64,000 nt of DNA, taken from positions 12,310,992-12,374,991 of the forward strand of contig CM032804.1 in the NCBI GenBank assembly GCA_019155185.1, given 5' to 3'. The notes beneath the pieces were generated by a model. The model was not told the origin of the DNA and did no database searches. It saw nothing but the letters and a program-made list of their open reading frames with translations. Shown one piece after another: positions 63,299-64,000 of the stretch. Origin of the DNA: Beaufortia kweichowensis (lineage: Eukaryota; Chordata; Actinopteri; Cypriniformes; Gastromyzontidae). Made by a program: the position numbers and the translations under genes. Positions within the stretch are counted from its first letter, which is position 1. Each line of letters opens with the position of its first letter.

Positions 63299-63512
63299 CA
63301 CTGGAAAAAATTCCTTGTTGCCTTGAATTTATAACTGTTTTTACATTATTTTAACTTATTTCAAGTCATTTCATCAAATTAAGTTTAAACAATAAAACAA
63401 TTTCAACTTATTTTTATGAGTTGAAATAACTTGCAATGAGTATTAAAAAAATATTGTAAAAACAGCTGAAATTACTTGTAAAGCCAAGTTGACTGGATTT
63501 TTTTTTACAGTG
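63299..63512. mobile_element. Palindromic MITE, family 3 (CACTGTAAAAA type)
   Basis: The left end cactggaaaaaattccttg and right end gactggatttttttttacag plus tg are inverted repeats. The interior is rich in aacttatttcaa/ttgaaataactt mirror blocks. It resembles the abundant teleost element beginning CACTGTAAAAA. Confidence 0.65.
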
Positions 63513-64000
63513 AATGTACTTATTACCCATATACCAAATCATCCGTTTATATTTTTATAAACCCTTGTTGATGGAGACATCCAGACATCAGAAAAGAGGA
63601 GGGAAATATCCATGAATTACGGATGTGAAAAAAAGGATTAAGCAACACACTTTGTATTTTAGTAAATTATTAGCAATATATACCCAACAAATGGAGAAGG
63701 AATGACTTTTGAAAGAACAAATTAGTCATTTAATTTTTAATAAAAATGTTGCATGAAACATAAAATGTTACGGACATGACAAATCTAAAAGTGGCACTTG
63801 CTTGACTATGGAAAGTCGTGTTATAAAATAAAAAGTGGTTTGGAAACTTTGAGAGGGATGTGAGTATTTAAACCACCAAATATTGACATCTGAGCTGAAC
63901 AGTACGATTAAAACCTTTGGTTACCAAATTGGTTATTTTTTCATGGTAAGGTTGACATTTGCATGGAATTGCAATACACAAGTCAATCACATATCAAACA

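Overview
The window looks like nuclear DNA from a teleost fish, most likely a cypriniform. The genes are vertebrate genes with many short exons and GT-AG introns. The intergenic DNA is AT-rich and full of microsatellites, small palindromic DNA-transposon relics and a tRNA-derived SINE fragment of the kind common in carp-like fish. There are no bacterial operons, phage genes or CRISPR arrays. Gene calls rest on conserved protein motifs recognised by eye. Exon borders come from GT/AG sites that keep the reading frame.

Layout, left to right: (1) 1-7,342, first coding exon and a long partial first intron of rapgefl1 (minus); its promoter side is near 7.4-8.2 kb. (2) 8.2-15.3 kb, intergenic, repeats only. 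(3) 15.3-22.9 kb, casc3 (minus, complete, 13 coding exons, 754 aa). (4) 23.8-27.4 kb, msl1 (minus, complete, 8 coding exons, about 460 aa). (5) 27.7-30.5 kb, a complete MHC class I-like heavy-chain gene (minus, 7 exons, 350 aa) with several classical peptide-anchor residues replaced. (6) 30.5-35.4 kb, intergenic and upstream region of nr1d1, with a dense cluster of CACGTG E-boxes. (7) 35.4-41.8 kb, nr1d1 (REV-ERB alpha, plus, complete, 8 coding exons, about 620 aa). (8) 43.4-47.0 kb, a zwint homologue (minus, 10 exons, 378 aa) with a C-terminal globular region absent from human ZWINT. (9) 47.9-64 kb, igf2bp1 (minus). The window holds 13 exons from RRM2 to the stop codon, a roughly 5.6-kb 3' UTR with let-7 seed sites, and part of an upstream intron. 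The RRM1 exons lie beyond the right edge.

The order and orientation rapgefl1(-) casc3(-) msl1(-) nr1d1(+) mirrors human 17q21 (NR1D1-MSL1-CASC3-RAPGEFL1). Two departures stand out. An MHC class I gene sits between msl1 and nr1d1, and zwint/igf2bp1 follow nr1d1 where human has THRA.

The genes do not form one pathway. They act in Rap signalling (rapgefl1), the exon junction complex (casc3), histone H4K16 acetylation (msl1), cell-surface display (MHC-I), circadian and metabolic repression (nr1d1), the kinetochore (zwint) and mRNA binding (igf2bp1). I found no convincing previously undescribed multi-gene system. The best leads are the odd MHC-I gene, the extended Zwint, the clock-element cluster, the let-7 sites and the repeat families.
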